In this document: positions 1-5,688 of the stretch, in pieces
How positions within the stretch are numbered: position 1 is the stretch's first letter
Layout: every line of letters starts with the position of its first letter
DNA from: CAYQLT01 sp964418425
GTDB lineage: Bacteria > Bacillota > Limnochordia > Limnochordales > Geochordaceae
Length of the DNA: 21,190 nucleotides
Direction of reading: 5' to 3'
Assembly: GCA_964418425.1 (NCBI GenBank)
Contig: CAYQLT010000044.1
Coordinates: 1-21,190 of the forward strand
Made by a program: the position numbers and the translations under genes
Notes under the pieces: model-generated
The model's input: the letters and a program-made list of their open reading frames with translations, nothing else
The model's database searches: none
Told to the model about the DNA's origin: nothing

Positions 1-417
1 CAGGCCCGGGCGTTTGTGGAGCGCCTGGGGGAGGAGCGATCCCGGCCCGCCGACGTGGTCACCCGCTACGTCCAAAACTCCAAGGTGGAAGCCACCGGGA
101 CCATTCGCATGCCGGGCGGGATATGCTACCATGCCTACCTCTTTGCGGGCAAAGGGGTGTACGTCCGCCCGGGCCTGTTCCGGGGCGGCCAGATCACGGT
201 GCAGGAGGGGGACGTGGTGCTGGACGAGGTGGGAAGCCCCGCCGGCGCCCAGACCCGGGTCGACATTCTCACGTCGGGACGCTTCGCCGCCCGGCTTGTC
301 CATCCCGGTGTGCGCCTCACCATCGGGCGTCGCAGCCACGCCTTCCAACGGGTGACTCGGGAGGTGGACGTGGTACCCGATCCCCGGGGAGAGCTAAAGA
401 TCCGCCAGAGCGGGTGA
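1..417 (+). CDS. FapA/DUF342-family protein, C-terminal part (gene enters from left edge)
   Basis: The frame is open from base 1, so only the last ~138 residues of a longer protein are present. What is visible is a glycine-rich, evenly spaced beta pattern (GGICYHAYLFAGKGVYV, then RGGQITVQEGDVVLDEVGSPAG) ending in short strands with 'VHPGVRLTIG' and a final 'GELKI'. This resembles the right-handed beta-helix and closing region of FapA (DUF342) proteins, in which an '(E)VGSxxGxxT' turn and a 'hPGvxIxIG' strand are typical. FapA-type proteins are polymer-like cytoplasmic proteins linked to flagellar assembly or cell-surface functions; the role here is not determined. The next gene is convergent. 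The family call rests on pattern memory of a partial protein, so moderate confidence. Confidence 0.6.
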   Translation, partial: QARAFVERLGEERSRPADVVTRYVQNSKVEATGTIRMPGGICYHAYLFAGKGVYVRPGLFRGGQITVQEGDVVLDEVGSPAGAQTRVDILTSGRFAARLVHPGVRLTIGRRSHAFQRVTREVDVVPDPRGELKIRQSG

Positions 418-436
418 GGGGGAGTCCGGTCGAAGT

Positions 437-448
437 CCAGGCGCCTGG
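437..448. repeat. 12-bp perfect palindrome between convergent genes
   Basis: CCAGGCGCCTGG is a perfect palindrome in the 65-nt gap between the 3' ends of the FapA-like gene and the STAS gene. There is no T-tract on either side, so it is not a classical terminator. It may be a weak bidirectional hairpin or chance in GC-rich DNA. Confidence 0.25.
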
Positions 449-482
449 CTGGTGTCCGGCGGTATCCCGGGCCTGGGAGGCT

Positions 483-824
483 TCAAGAGGCGGGCGAGTG
501 GGTGCTCCAGCCGGGCTGGGTGGTGAAGTTTTCAGCCCCGAACGCGTCCACGCAGCCCACCAGCGTGAGGATTTCGTAGACGCCCTGGTGGACGTTGACC
601 ACCTTCACGTCCCCCTGGCGCTGCCGAACGTGCTCGATGGCCCGGCACAGCGCGGCCACGCCGGTGGAGTCGACGAACTCCACCGATGCGAAGTCGATCA
701 CCACCCGGCCGGCGTTCACCTGGGTAACGGCCTGAAGGAACCTCTCCGCCGACCCGTAATCCAGCTCGCCGGCACAGGCCACCCGGATGGTGCTCTCATC
801 CTCCTGCCGCACGACGATCTCCAT
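483..824 (-). CDS. STAS-domain anti-sigma factor antagonist (SpoIIAA/RsbV type)
   Basis: A 113-residue single-domain STAS protein. The hallmark is 'VEFVDSTGVAAL' at about residues 48-59; Ser53 in the DST motif sits at the position of the phosphorylated serine in SpoIIAA and RsbV. In this family the unphosphorylated antagonist binds the anti-sigma kinase and frees its sigma factor. The ATG at 824 was chosen over the longer open frame because a purine-rich GGAGAGAGGG site lies 8 nt upstream and the STAS domain begins right after it. It overlaps the 3' end of the anti-sigma gene by 29 nt and is the last gene of a three-gene operon (phosphatase, kinase-like protein, antagonist). No sigma factor gene lies in the window. 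The call is firm; the partner sigma factor is unknown. Confidence 0.9.
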   Translation of the reverse strand: MEIVVRQEDESTIRVACAGELDYGSAERFLQAVTQVNAGRVVIDFASVEFVDSTGVAALCRAIEHVRQRQGDVKVVNVHQGVYEILTLVGCVDAFGAENFTTQPGWSTHSPAS

Positions 825-1344
825 CGCCGCGTCCCTCTCTCCCGTCAGCCCGGAAATCCAGCCAAACCTCAAGCCCCTCTTCGCCGGCTGAGATGATGAC
901 GCTGTCGGCGTAGGTCGCCGCGATCCGAAGCCCGTTTCCCTTCCACGCACCCTGGCGGCGAAGGCCCTGGAGCAGGCCATCAATGTGGCCCACGTCCGCA
1001 ACCCGAAGCCGGCTGGCGACACGGACCCGCACCCCTTCTTCGTCCCAGCCCACCCGGCAGGTGCCACCACCCCCGTGCACCAGGGCATTGGTGGCCACCT
1101 CGTTGACGCCCACCTGAATCCGCCAGGCCAATTGAGGCGAGCATCCCGCCATGGCGCTGCGCCGACGAATCCAGGCACGAATGCGGCGCAGGTCCTCGAC
1201 CGAACGGATCCGCCACAGCCGCAGGATACCCCCCGCCCCTCGCCGGCGGCCCGGGGGCACCGGGACGTGGCCGGCCTCAAGGGGCCTCAAGCCGGTGGGC
1301 AGGACCTGCCACATCCGCCTGCGGCCTCCAGGTTCGTCGATCAC
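796..1344 (-). CDS. RsbW/SpoIIAB-like HATPase anti-sigma factor (degenerate ATP site)
   Basis: A 182-residue protein with a GHKL-type HATPase_c_2 domain at about residues 45-165. The N-box reads NEVATNALVHGG (81-92), and a GNGLRIAATYAD segment (136-147) matches the glycine-rich G2 region. In RsbW-type proteins this domain phosphorylates the STAS antagonist and holds a sigma factor. The DxGxG box expected between them is not recognisable; the segment reads VASRLRVADVG, so kinase activity is uncertain. The start is a GTG whose last bases overlap the phosphatase stop (GTGA), preceded by GGAGGAAGGAAG within the upstream gene, which points to translational coupling. The first ~45 residues are a basic, low-complexity extension. 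It could instead be a non-phosphorylating binding partner. Confidence 0.8.
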   Translation of the reverse strand: MIDEPGGRRRMWQVLPTGLRPLEAGHVPVPPGRRRGAGGILRLWRIRSVEDLRRIRAWIRRRSAMAGCSPQLAWRIQVGVNEVATNALVHGGGGTCRVGWDEEGVRVRVASRLRVADVGHIDGLLQGLRRQGAWKGNGLRIAATYADSVIISAGEEGLEVWLDFRADGREGRGDGDRRAAGG

Positions 1345-3209
1345 GCCGGACTTCCTTCCTCCACGTGCTCCGGCACGCTGAGGGCCAGTACGGTCACGTC
1401 ATCTTTCGAGGAGCCGGGCGGCACCGTCGCCTTCAGGCGCTCCTCCAGCAGCCGCACGGCTTCCACCGCGTCCGCCGGCGCCAGGTCGCTCACGATGTCC
1501 AGCACCCCCTCGATGCGGATGGCCCTGCGGTCGGGGAAGGCCAGCTCCAGCAAGCCGTCGGACCAAAGCAGCACCAGATCGCCGGGCTTCAAAGTGCAGC
1601 GGCCCACCGAGCGTTCCCGAGGCGGGTCCTCAAGCAGTCCGAGGGCCATACCCCGGGGCCCCTCCAGGAGCCCCCACCGGCCGTCCCGCCTCAAGAGCGG
1701 CGGATGGTGTCCGGCCACCAGCCACGTAAGCTCCCGGGAGTGCGGCTCCAGGCGCAGCAGTTGCAAGGTGGCCATGGCTCCGGCACGCCGGAGGTCAGCC
1801 GTGGTAGAGGCTCCCAGCCGCCGCAGCACCGGCAAGCCAAACGGGCGCTCCCCCGCACAGGAGCGCACCTGGGCCCTCAGAAGCGCCATCAGAAGGGCTG
1901 CCGCCACCCCTTTGCCCATGATGTCGCCCAACACCCCCACGCACGCGCCGTCCTCGGCCTCCCAGTAGTCGTAGAAATCCCCGCCCACGTGGCGCGCCGG
2001 GTGGGAGAACCCGTACATCCGCACGCCGGGCCGCACGAGGGGCTCTCCCGGCAGGATCGCCTGCTGAACCCGTTGCGCCAGCCCCAGTTCGGTGGTCAGG
2101 TCGTCAAGGCGGCGGCGCAGCCGGTCCCGCAGCGCGGCGTTCTCCAGCGCGAGCCCCATCTGCAGGCTCACGAACGAAAGCAGCTCCACATCCCGCGCAC
2201 CGAAGGGCTCGGGCCTGTCGCGCGCGACGAGGGCGGCCGCCACGCACGTGCCGTCCTGGAAGACCACCGGAACGGCCAGGGCAGCCTGCGCCCCCAGGCG
2301 CTGGAGAAGCTCCCGGGCCTCGGGCTTTGTGTCCTGGCGGCCGACGAGCACCGGCAGGCGTTCCTCGAAGATCCTCTTGAGCGCAGGCAGGCGAGCGATC
2401 TCGCCCTCTCGGGAAGCCGGCGCAGACAGATCCTGCCCGGCACCGCCGAGCGCCACGGGATCTGCCAGCGCCAGCATCGCCCGGTCCGCGCCTACCATGG
2501 ACCGGACGACCCCCAGCATGCCGCGCACCAGTTCGGCCGTGCTCAGGGAAGGCGCTTCCGTGGCCAGGGCCACTTCCCGGAAGGCCGAAAGCTTGCGCAG
2601 GCTGTGGGCCATCTCCTGGCGCTCGTTTTCCCGCTGCAGAAGTTGCGCCTCTTTCACCAGCAAGGCCTCGGCGGCACTGAGAAGGGCCGCCGTCAGCGGA
2701 GAGTTCCCGTCTCCCTCCCCGGGAACGAGAACCAGCACGGCGGCCTCACCTCCCTCCCCGGACGGGCCCGCCCGCCCTCGTCGGCCCGAAGGAACGGTGA
2801 CGGTACGGTGAGGCAGGGCGGCCAGCACAGACGGCGCCACCCGGGCCCCCGGAACCCAGCCCTCGGCGGCCATGCGGGCCAGGGCGGCCGAGAAGCCGCT
2901 GCGGGCCAGCACGACGCCTCGCGCGTCCAGGAGCACCAGCCCCGGGCTGCGGACCGAGCCCGAAAAGAATCCCTCGCTTTGGCGGGGCGATGGGCGTCGG
3001 CCGTACGGGTGGCGGCGGCTGCGGCTCGACCCGGAGCGAAGCCGGGCCTGCGGCCCCGGGTCCTCCGGCACCGACAGGATCTGGTCGGACATGCGGAAGA
3101 AGGCGTCTATCACCAGGTCATGCCGGATGACCGAGGCCTCGAAGGCTTCCCACGAAGCGAGGGAGGGCCTCTCCTGCTCCCGTCGAACTGTCTCGCCGGG
3201 GCTGCTCAC
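1341..3209 (-). CDS. GAF-PP2C (SpoIIE/RsbU-type) serine phosphatase
   Basis: A 622-residue soluble protein. Residues ~20-180 resemble the N-terminal sensory region of AcoR-type regulators or a PAS-like fold ('LVLLDARGVVLARSG'). A helix at ~180-210 leads to a GAF domain at ~222-358. The C-terminal ~385-611 is a PP2C/SpoIIE phosphatase with the metal-binding acidic motifs intact: GGDFYD (409-414), GDIMGKG (428-434), SDGLLE (550-555) and KDDVT (602-606). Such enzymes dephosphorylate a STAS antagonist in response to a small molecule or protein signal. The GTG start at 3209 has TGAGGAGGAGAG about 9 nt upstream. The stop overlaps the anti-sigma start by 4 nt, and the STAS gene follows, so this is a complete partner-switching module. 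What the N-terminal and GAF domains sense cannot be read from sequence. Confidence 0.92.
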   Translation of the reverse strand: MSSPGETVRREQERPSLASWEAFEASVIRHDLVIDAFFRMSDQILSVPEDPGPQARLRSGSSRSRRHPYGRRPSPRQSEGFFSGSVRSPGLVLLDARGVVLARSGFSAALARMAAEGWVPGARVAPSVLAALPHRTVTVPSGRRGRAGPSGEGGEAAVLVLVPGEGDGNSPLTAALLSAAEALLVKEAQLLQRENERQEMAHSLRKLSAFREVALATEAPSLSTAELVRGMLGVVRSMVGADRAMLALADPVALGGAGQDLSAPASREGEIARLPALKRIFEERLPVLVGRQDTKPEARELLQRLGAQAALAVPVVFQDGTCVAAALVARDRPEPFGARDVELLSFVSLQMGLALENAALRDRLRRRLDDLTTELGLAQRVQQAILPGEPLVRPGVRMYGFSHPARHVGGDFYDYWEAEDGACVGVLGDIMGKGVAAALLMALLRAQVRSCAGERPFGLPVLRRLGASTTADLRRAGAMATLQLLRLEPHSRELTWLVAGHHPPLLRRDGRWGLLEGPRGMALGLLEDPPRERSVGRCTLKPGDLVLLWSDGLLELAFPDRRAIRIEGVLDIVSDLAPADAVEAVRLLEERLKATVPPGSSKDDVTVLALSVPEHVEEGSPA

Positions 3210-3297
3210 CGTGAGCTTCTCTCCTCCTCAATCACAACCGGGTGCCGAGCCCGGCGAGAGGGGACACACCCTGGCAGGGCCGGGCCCGGAGAAGGCC
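3210..3297. promoter_or_regulatory. Divergent intergenic region of the phosphatase operon and the TPR gene
   Basis: These 88 bases separate two divergent genes and must hold both promoters unless the transcripts start inside coding sequence. Ribosome binding sites are clear on both ends (GGAGGAGAG on the minus strand, GGAGAAGG on the plus strand). No convincing -35/-10 pair is visible. Confidence 0.4.
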
Positions 3298-4140
3298 ATG
3301 CGCTTCAGCGAGGTCGCCCGGTACGTGCATGAGGGCGTACAAGCCCTTAAGCGGCGTGCGTTGCGGGATGCCGCGGCGGCCTTCGAGAGGGCTTACCGCT
3401 TGGCCCGAGATGCGGACCTCGGCGCCGACGCCCGGGTGGGCACCCTGCGCAACCTGGCCCTCGCCCGCCGCGAGGCGGGCGACTACCGGGGAGCCGTCGC
3501 CGCTTACCGGCTGGCCCTTCGGATCGCGGGCGACATGGTGCCCCACCGGGCGGCCGTGCTGCACGGCCTCGGCGTCTGCTACCTTCGCCTGGGACTTTAC
3601 GCCCGGGCCTGGCCTCTGCTCGCAGAAGCCTACGCGCTGCGACGGGAGGCCCTCAGCGCCCCCAACCTGTCCGCCGACGCCACCGAGGCCCGAACCGACT
3701 GCGTGCGGGTAGCTCTCGACCTCGCGTGGGCCCTGCGGGCCCTCGGCCTTCACGACCAGGCTCACCAGCTGATGGAACCGATTTGCCAGGAACTGAGCGG
3801 CATCGATCCGACGAGGGCGCCGTACGTCCACCTCGAGCTGGCCCGCATCGCGCTGGCCCGGGGCAGCCTCTCGGAGGCCCGCCGGCACCTGATCCGGGCC
3901 CGGCGCCTGGCCGGCGGGGGCGACCCGGCCGTGCGCGCCCAGGCCGAGCTGGTGGAGGCGGAGCGGATGCTCCACGCCGGGCGCCACCCCGCTTCCCTGG
4001 CGGCGAGCGCCCGGGCGGCCGACCTGGCCGTGCGCCACCGGCTGTGGGAGGAACTGCGCGACGCACACCGGCTGGCGGCCCGGTCGCTGGAAGGTGCGGG
4101 CGGGCGCCAGGCGCCCGCCCCGCTTCCGCCTACCGGCTGA
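3298..4140 (+). CDS. Tetratricopeptide-repeat (TPR) protein
   Basis: A 280-residue, Ala/Arg/Leu-rich, all-helical protein with no signal peptide or membrane segment. It consists of consecutive ~34-40 residue helix pairs of TPR type, for example 'AAAAFERAYRLARDA', 'LRNLALARREAGDYRGAVAAYRLAL', 'LHGLGVCYLRLGLYARAWPLLAEA' and 'LELARIALARGSLSEARRHLIRA'. TPR stacks usually mediate protein binding. The ATG at 3298 was chosen because GGAGAAGG lies just upstream and the repeat pattern begins at once; the frame is open further left over the phosphatase promoter. It is divergent from the partner-switching operon, so a link to that pathway is possible but only positional. Its last 11 nt overlap the end of the convergent small secreted protein gene. 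It has no enzymatic motif. Confidence 0.8.
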   Translation: MRFSEVARYVHEGVQALKRRALRDAAAAFERAYRLARDADLGADARVGTLRNLALARREAGDYRGAVAAYRLALRIAGDMVPHRAAVLHGLGVCYLRLGLYARAWPLLAEAYALRREALSAPNLSADATEARTDCVRVALDLAWALRALGLHDQAHQLMEPICQELSGIDPTRAPYVHLELARIALARGSLSEARRHLIRARRLAGGGDPAVRAQAELVEAERMLHAGRHPASLAASARAADLAVRHRLWEELRDAHRLAARSLEGAGGRQAPAPLPPTG

Positions 4141-4372
4141 TGGCCGCATGGCGGGCGTTGTCCGCCGCCTCCGGATACTTCTCCTGCACCTCCGCGTAAA
4201 TCGGTGCGGTAACGTCCTGGGCCGGCGTCTGCTTATCCACCTGGATCTGATGGAAGTTCACCGGGCTGTTCATGGACGGCGTCCACGGGCGTTCGCCCTG
4301 GGCTCCCAGGGCACTCAGGCTGAAAAGCGCCACCACCACCAAGGCGAGCAGCCCTACCGCCAGCTTGCGCAT
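4130..4372 (-). CDS. Small secreted protein under c-di-GMP riboswitch control (unknown family)
   Basis: An 80-residue protein with a clear Sec signal peptide: MRK, then a hydrophobic stretch LAVGLLALVVVALFSLSALGA, likely cut after ALGA (residue 24). The ~56-residue mature part is hydrophilic with Tyr, Gln, Pro and Asn, has no Cys, and matches no family I recognise. The ATG at 4372 follows AAGGGGGTG by about 9-12 nt; an in-frame GTG 12 nt upstream would sit inside that site and is less likely. The mRNA leader holds a class I c-di-GMP riboswitch and terminator, so the protein's production should follow motility/sessility signalling. That context suggests a surface, matrix or adhesion-related role, an inference only. 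Its 3' end overlaps the TPR gene by 11 nt, tail to tail. Confidence 0.75.
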   Translation of the reverse strand: MRKLAVGLLALVVVALFSLSALGAQGERPWTPSMNSPVNFHQIQVDKQTPAQDVTAPIYAEVQEKYPEAADNARHAAISR

Positions 4373-4435
4373 ACGGGCCAGCACCCCCTTCCCCTGTCCG
4401 GGCCTGCTGCTTGGGGCGGGCTACAGGGCGGCGCC

Positions 4436-4473
4436 AAAAGCAAAACTGGCAACCGCAGACGCGGCTGCCAGTT
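4436..4473 (-). terminator. Intrinsic terminator of the c-di-GMP riboswitch expression platform
   Basis: On the minus strand AACTGGCAGCCGC, a GTCT loop and GCGGTTGCCAGTT form a 13-bp stem (one G-T wobble), followed directly by TTGCTTTT. It lies between the c-di-GMP aptamer and the small secreted protein gene. Its 5' arm (CTGGCAGCC) can also pair over nine positions with GGTTGCCAG at the 3' edge of the aptamer, so aptamer and terminator are coupled. Confidence 0.88.
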
Positions 4474-4497
4474 GCGGGCGCGCTCCTTCGCCCGGCG

Positions 4498-4589
4498 GAC
4501 CTGGCAACCGGCTGCCATAGTGGCCGAAGCCACCTTAGGCCCTGTGGCTTTGTGCCCCTGGCTTTCGCCAGGTTTACCCTGAGCAGGTC
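4498..4589 (-). promoter_or_regulatory. Cyclic di-GMP-I (GEMM-I) riboswitch aptamer
   Basis: The minus strand carries the GEMM-I consensus in order: a P1 strand GACCT, AGGGTAAACC, a hairpin CTGGC-GAAA-GCCAG (4558-4571) with the GNRA tetraloop, GGGGCACAAAGCCACAGGG, a hairpin GGTGGC-TTCG-GCCACT (4519-4534), CAGCCGGTTGCC and the closing AGGTC. The 11-nt GAAA-tetraloop receptor typical of this class is present as CCTAAG (4534-4539) and TATGG (4515-4519). Pairing the aptamer's GGTTGCCAG with the terminator arm gives an antiterminator. Ligand binding should hold that strand in P1 and let the terminator form, so I infer an OFF switch. It controls the small secreted protein gene 126 nt downstream. 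Confidence 0.93.
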
Positions 4590-4610
4590 CCGCGCGATGC
4601 CGGCAGTTCG

Positions 4611-4619
4611 ATTGTACCA
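4611..4619 (-). promoter_or_regulatory. Extended -10 promoter of the riboswitch leader
   Basis: TGGTACAAT on the minus strand fits an extended -10 element (TGn plus TACAAT, five of six matches to TATAAT). It lies about 22 nt before the P1 stem, so the transcript would start near 4604. No good -35 hexamer is seen at the usual distance, as is common for extended -10 promoters. Confidence 0.6.
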
Positions 4620-4721
4620 CAGGTTTCGACGTCAGGCTCAGCGACTCCTGCGCGGCCGATAAAGGTTTTGCAAGAGCCCGGCGCTGCCCCCGGCAGCCAC
4701 CTGCGGCCGCCTGCCCGGGGC

Positions 4722-4735
4722 GTGATCCGGATCAC
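4722..4735. promoter_or_regulatory. CRP/FNR-family-type operator candidate upstream of the heme-copper reductase
   Basis: GTGATCCGGATCAC is a perfect 14-bp palindrome, flanked by GGGGC and GGCCCC. It fits both the FNR/DNR half-site spacing (TGAT-N4-ATCA) and the CRP core (GTGA-N6-TCAC). It is centred about 115 nt before the first reductase gene and about 110 nt behind the riboswitch promoter, so it could control the reductase operon, the riboswitch transcript, or both. No such regulator gene is in the window. The promoter hexamers of the plus-strand operon were not identified with confidence. Confidence 0.55.
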
Positions 4736-4843
4736 GGCCCCGCGTGACCTGCTGCACCGAACCCAAGCCCTCGACGCCCTAAGCTGGCAGAAGAAGGCCG
4801 GGGCCAGGCGAAGTCCGCGCCCGGCTGGAGAGGGGGCCCGGCA

Positions 4844-5026
4844 GTGGCCAACCGCCAACACCCCGCTTCCCACCGCTCTCCGCCCCCAGCCGACCGCCCG
4901 GTGCCGTGGCCGCAGTTGCTGCTGGACGACGTCTTTTTGCTGCTGGCGCTGGGACTGGCGGTGCCCATGGTACTGTACGTATTCTGGGGGCTCTGGGAGC
5001 TCGTACAGGTTCCTCTCTTCCGCTAA
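4844..5026 (+). CDS. Small single-helix membrane subunit of the heme-copper reductase
   Basis: A 60-residue protein with a Pro-rich N-terminus and one transmembrane helix at about residues 26-50 (LLLDDVFLLLALGLAVPMVLY), ending a few residues later. The GTG start at 4844 follows GGAGAGGGGG. It precedes the CuA subunit by 32 nt and is co-directional with both reductase subunits. B-family (ba3) oxidases carry such a one-helix accessory peptide (subunit IIA or CbaD-like), so the role is proposed from size, topology and position rather than sequence identity. In the cell it would pack against subunits I and II in the cytoplasmic membrane. Confidence 0.65.
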   Translation: MANRQHPASHRSPPPADRPVPWPQLLLDDVFLLLALGLAVPMVLYVFWGLWELVQVPLFR

Positions 5027-5058
5027 GCGCAGGGGCCTTATTGCAGGGGGTGAACGGG

Positions 5059-5589
5059 ATGAGCGCTCTGGCGCCGCCTTCCACCGTCTGGTGGAAGCCT
5101 CTTGGCCGCGATGAGAGGGTCTGGGTGGGCATCGGCCTGTTCTGGTGCCTGGTCCTGTTTGCCATGATGTGGGTGTGGCCCCTCATTGGGCGCCAGAACA
5201 CCCCGGCCGAGAGCTACCGCGTCGATCGGGCCACGTTCCGGGCCCGGGTGGAAGCCTTCGTTGCCGCGTACCGCACCGACACCCTGTCGGGAACCCCCGT
5301 CGTCAGCCCCCCACCCGGGTCCGACGTCTATCTGATGGCCCGGGCGTTCCAGTTCTATCCCGTGCTGCGGTTGAAGAAGGGGGAAACGTACCGATTGCTG
5401 GTCTCCTCGGCCGATCTGCAGCACGGCCTGTCCATCCAGCCCGCCGGGCTGAACTTTCAGATCCTTCCTGGCTACCTATCCGTCATCCGGCTGACGCCCA
5501 CCCAGGCGGGCGAGTTTCAGATCGTGTGTAACGAATTCTGCGGGCTGGGACACCACCTGATGACGGGCAAGGTGATCGTGACGGAGTAG
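5059..5589 (+). CDS. Heme-copper reductase subunit II with CuA centre (ba3/B-family type)
   Basis: A 176-residue protein with a short N-terminal region, one membrane anchor at ~21-43 and an external cupredoxin domain. The CuA ligands are all present: His122 in LQHGLSI, and Cys157, Glu159, Cys161, His165 and Met168 in CNEFCGLGHHLM. It receives electrons from a cytochrome c or similar donor and passes them to subunit I. The length is close to the ~168 residues of Thermus ba3 subunit II and shorter than A-family subunit II, which has two membrane helices. The ATG at 5059 follows AGGGGGTG. Glu19, just before the membrane helix, lies where ba3 subunit II has its K-channel entry glutamate, although this alignment is by eye. 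Subunit I follows after 99 nt. Confidence 0.93.
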   Translation: MSALAPPSTVWWKPLGRDERVWVGIGLFWCLVLFAMMWVWPLIGRQNTPAESYRVDRATFRARVEAFVAAYRTDTLSGTPVVSPPPGSDVYLMARAFQFYPVLRLKKGETYRLLVSSADLQHGLSIQPAGLNFQILPGYLSVIRLTPTQAGEFQIVCNEFCGLGHHLMTGKVIVTE

Positions 5590-5642
5590 CCCGGGGCCCG
5601 CTCTTCGCCAGGGCGGGCGCCCCCCTTGGTGCGCCACGACCC

Positions 5643-5658
5643 GGGCCCGTGCGGGCCC
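5643..5658. repeat. GC-rich hairpin between subunit II and subunit I genes
   Basis: GGGCCCG-TG-CGGGCCC forms a 7-bp perfect hairpin followed by CTTCCTTCCC, with another GC-rich inverted repeat just upstream (GGGGCCCGC ... GCGGGCGCCCC from about 5592). The T content is too low for a firm terminator call. These hairpins could set mRNA stability or partial read-through between the two subunits. Confidence 0.35.
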
Positions 5659-5688
5659 CTTCCTTCCCGGTGACAGGGGGCGGTATGT

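Noticed and set aside
1365..3332. Very long plus-strand open frame opposite the GAF-PP2C phosphatase gene
   Set aside because: Composition is His/Arg/Gln/Gly-rich without domain motifs; it mirrors the phosphatase, which has all catalytic motifs. Typical antisense shadow at high GC.
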